DNA of 53,782 nt from Bacteroidia bacterium (GTDB taxonomy: Bacteria > Bacteroidota > Bacteroidia > Bacteroidales > VadinHA17): NCBI GenBank assembly GCA_026391215.1, contig JAPLDX010000041.1, positions 1 through 53,782 of the forward strand, read 5' to 3'. The position numbers and the translations under genes were made by a program. Numbering within the stretch: the stretch's first letter is position 1; each line of letters begins with the position of its first letter. This document shows positions 52,480 to 53,782 of this stretch, piece by piece. A model generated the notes under the pieces. The model was not told the origin of the DNA, made no database searches, and saw only the letters and a list, made by a program, of their open reading frames with translations.

Positions 52480-53782
52480 ATTGAATCATCTCACTCTCCG
52501 GCAGACCGTATTCCTCTTTCATTTCAATACCGAGAGTTTTCAGCTCATCAATGACAGGATTATAGATCTGCGGCACAACAGGCCTGTAAACTCCTTTAAG
52601 GCTGATCTTGTTCTCGAGTATCATTTTCACTGCGATGGACGCCGGCAGAGCAACAGTTCTGGCAACTGCTGTATTGGTTGCGGGAGATCCGAAATCGAGC
52701 ATAGATGATTTTATGACCTCCTTCTTCCCACTCTTGTATGATGCAAGAAAAACGTGCTGCATCATTACAACATCACGGTCTTTATCAGATAACGACATTT
52801 TGCTGATCATCCTGTCGGCAGTGATCTCAAAGGGAGAAGTTTTGTTATACTGCAATTTCTCATTACCGAAAAATCCCAGCCAGTCGAGTGACTGCATGGC
52901 CGGTGACCCATCCTGGACTCCCAGCTTTTGAGCTATATTCTTTTTAAGATCTGTATTGCTGAGACTGCTTCTTTCTGCGAGGAAATCCGAATAGCTCTTA
53001 CCGGAATAATCAATTATTGCATCATCGAGCATATTAAGCTGTTTCATGGCATCAAGAGTCTCACACCATCCCTTAAATCTGAATGTTCCACGGTACATTG
53101 TTGATGCTTCGTGAATGCCGTATATATCGATATAGCTAATGGAATTTCTATTAGGATAAACTTCAAGGTCTCCAAGTCCAGGAAAATTATAGGTGAATCT
53201 GTCCTTGAAAAGGTTAATGGATTCAATATTCACCTGTTTGCCTTTCTTTAGATAAAGTGCACTATTCCTGCTTGCAAGGACAACTCCCTTTGGGCTCCAG
53301 GAAAACTTGTATTTCATCGGATTATCTGCAACTTCAGGTGCAGGGAGAGCTCCGCACAAAGAATAAAACTCTTCTACCTTGCCGTCATTTTCATGGATAT
53401 GATCAATGATCTTCATTGCTGTCATATGATCAATACCAGGATCAAGCCCGATCTCATTAAGAAGTATTATTCCGGCCTTTTTTGCTGCTTCATCCAGGGA
53501 CTGCATCTCAGGCTGGACATAAGATGTTGTAACAAGAGGTTTGCTGTATTTAATACAGGCTTTCGCCACGAGAGTGTGATACCTGTAGGGCAGGAAAGAA
53601 ACTGCTATATCATGTTCATTTACAAGTTTTTCAAGTGTAATAGCATCTTCAGTTGACCACTTCAGGGAATGTCCGTTCGGATTACCTTTGATCATCCTGT
53701 CAGCTTTTTCTTTTGTAGTAGTTGCAACTGTTAAACCGAATCCGCGTTCCAGCAGAAATTCCACCATTGGCTTTACAACCAG
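52478..53782 (-). CDS. Saccharopine dehydrogenase family protein (5' end cut by window)
   Basis: NAD(P)-dependent oxidoreductase of the saccharopine dehydrogenase/carboxynorspermidine dehydrogenase-like group. At least 434 residues; the frame is open at the right edge, where LVVKPMVEFLLE continues the expected Rossmann GAGLV start, so the ATG at 53767 is internal and only about the first ten residues are missing. Seen: VSFLPYRYHTLVAKACI, the catalytic-domain block LLNEIGLDPGIDHMTA and the ending LKTLGIEMKEEYG. In lysine metabolism or a related amine pathway; substrate not readable. The TGA falls inside element copy B. Confidence 0.9.
   Translation of the reverse strand: MVVKPMVEFLLERGFGLTVATTTKEKADRMIKGNPNGHSLKWSTEDAITLEKLVNEHDIAVSFLPYRYHTLVAKACIKYSKPLVTTSYVQPEMQSLDEAAKKAGIILLNEIGLDPGIDHMTAMKIIDHIHENDGKVEEFYSLCGALPAPEVADNPMKYKFSWSPKGVVLASRNSALYLKKGKQVNIESINLFKDRFTYNFPGLGDLEVYPNRNSISYIDIYGIHEASTMYRGTFRFKGWCETLDAMKQLNMLDDAIIDYSGKSYSDFLAERSSLSNTDLKKNIAQKLGVQDGSPAMQSLDWLGFFGNEKLQYNKTSPFEITADRMISKMSLSDKDRDVVMMQHVFLASYKSGKKEVIKSSMLDFGSPATNTAVARTVALPASIAVKMILENKISLKGVYRPVVPQIYNPVIDELKTLGIEMKEEYGLPESEMIQ

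Overview
The window is a chromosomal piece of a Bacteroidota genome, probably an uncultured Bacteroidales-like lineage. The case rests on several independent traits: type IX secretion (T9SS) features (a type B gliding-motility C-terminal sorting domain and a PorP/SprF partner), a fused SecDF, the Bacteroidota-type -7 box TAnnTTTG before many genes, almost no Shine-Dalgarno sequences, the order murG-murC-ftsQ-ftsA-ftsZ without a ddl or murB insertion, and a Porin_10-type porin. No rRNA, tRNA, CRISPR array, phage or insertion sequence was seen. Coding density is high and no gene-free stretch exceeds 300 bases; the longest gaps are about 130-175 bases and hold promoters, hairpins or a C/G-run repeat element.

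Layout. 1-5.5 kb: division and cell-wall (dcw) cluster with murG (3' part), murC, ftsQ, ftsA and ftsZ. 5.5-11.5 kb: envelope genes, namely a putative porin, an MltF-like lytic transglycosylase, a LolC/LolE-type permease (minus) and a NamZ-type exo-muramidase. 11.6-22.3 kb: metabolism and housekeeping, with an aminotransferase and an M28 peptidase lipoprotein (minus), valS, an unknown lipoprotein with a degenerate metalloprotease-like motif (minus), glutamine synthetase, a YihY membrane protein, nadC and a DUF4783 protein (minus), and rlmH. 22.3-26 kb: a very large NtrY-like membrane histidine kinase with no response regulator beside it. 26.1-37 kb: a five-gene T9SS-related operon, namely a repeat-rich secreted protein with a type B sorting domain (broken by two -1 frameshifts in this sequence), PorP/SprF, a PD40/PKD protein, an unrecognised secreted protein, and a beta-propeller/Y_Y_Y sensor fused to a SpoIIE-type phosphatase. 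37-40.5 kb: a minus-strand run rluB-like, era, der, lipoprotein. 40.6-46.6 kb: glmM, then a tripartite export operon (HlyD adaptor, MacB-like permease lacking its ATPase, TolC) closed by a strong terminator. 46.7-52.3 kb: secDF, a TatA with an unusual 11-residue repeat tail, a LolD-type ATPase, a DUF2400 protein and TrmN6, the last four with overlapping ends. 52.5-53.8 kb: a saccharopine dehydrogenase family gene cut by the window edge.

The genes fit an organism that invests in its outer envelope: peptidoglycan synthesis and turnover, lipoprotein export, Sec, Tat and T9SS secretion, and one large signal-sensing protein inside the T9SS operon.

The less ordinary signals are: (1) a compound palindromic element with GACCCCC/GGGGGTC ends at three of the six convergent gene junctions, in each case supplying the TGA stop of one neighbour; (2) the T9SS surface-protein operon with its own sensor-phosphatase and a frameshifted substrate gene; (3) seven consecutive 11-residue repeats in TatA; (4) a lipoprotein resembling a gluzincin whose catalytic Glu has been replaced by Ser; (5) a two-copy AGGGACG hairpin family.
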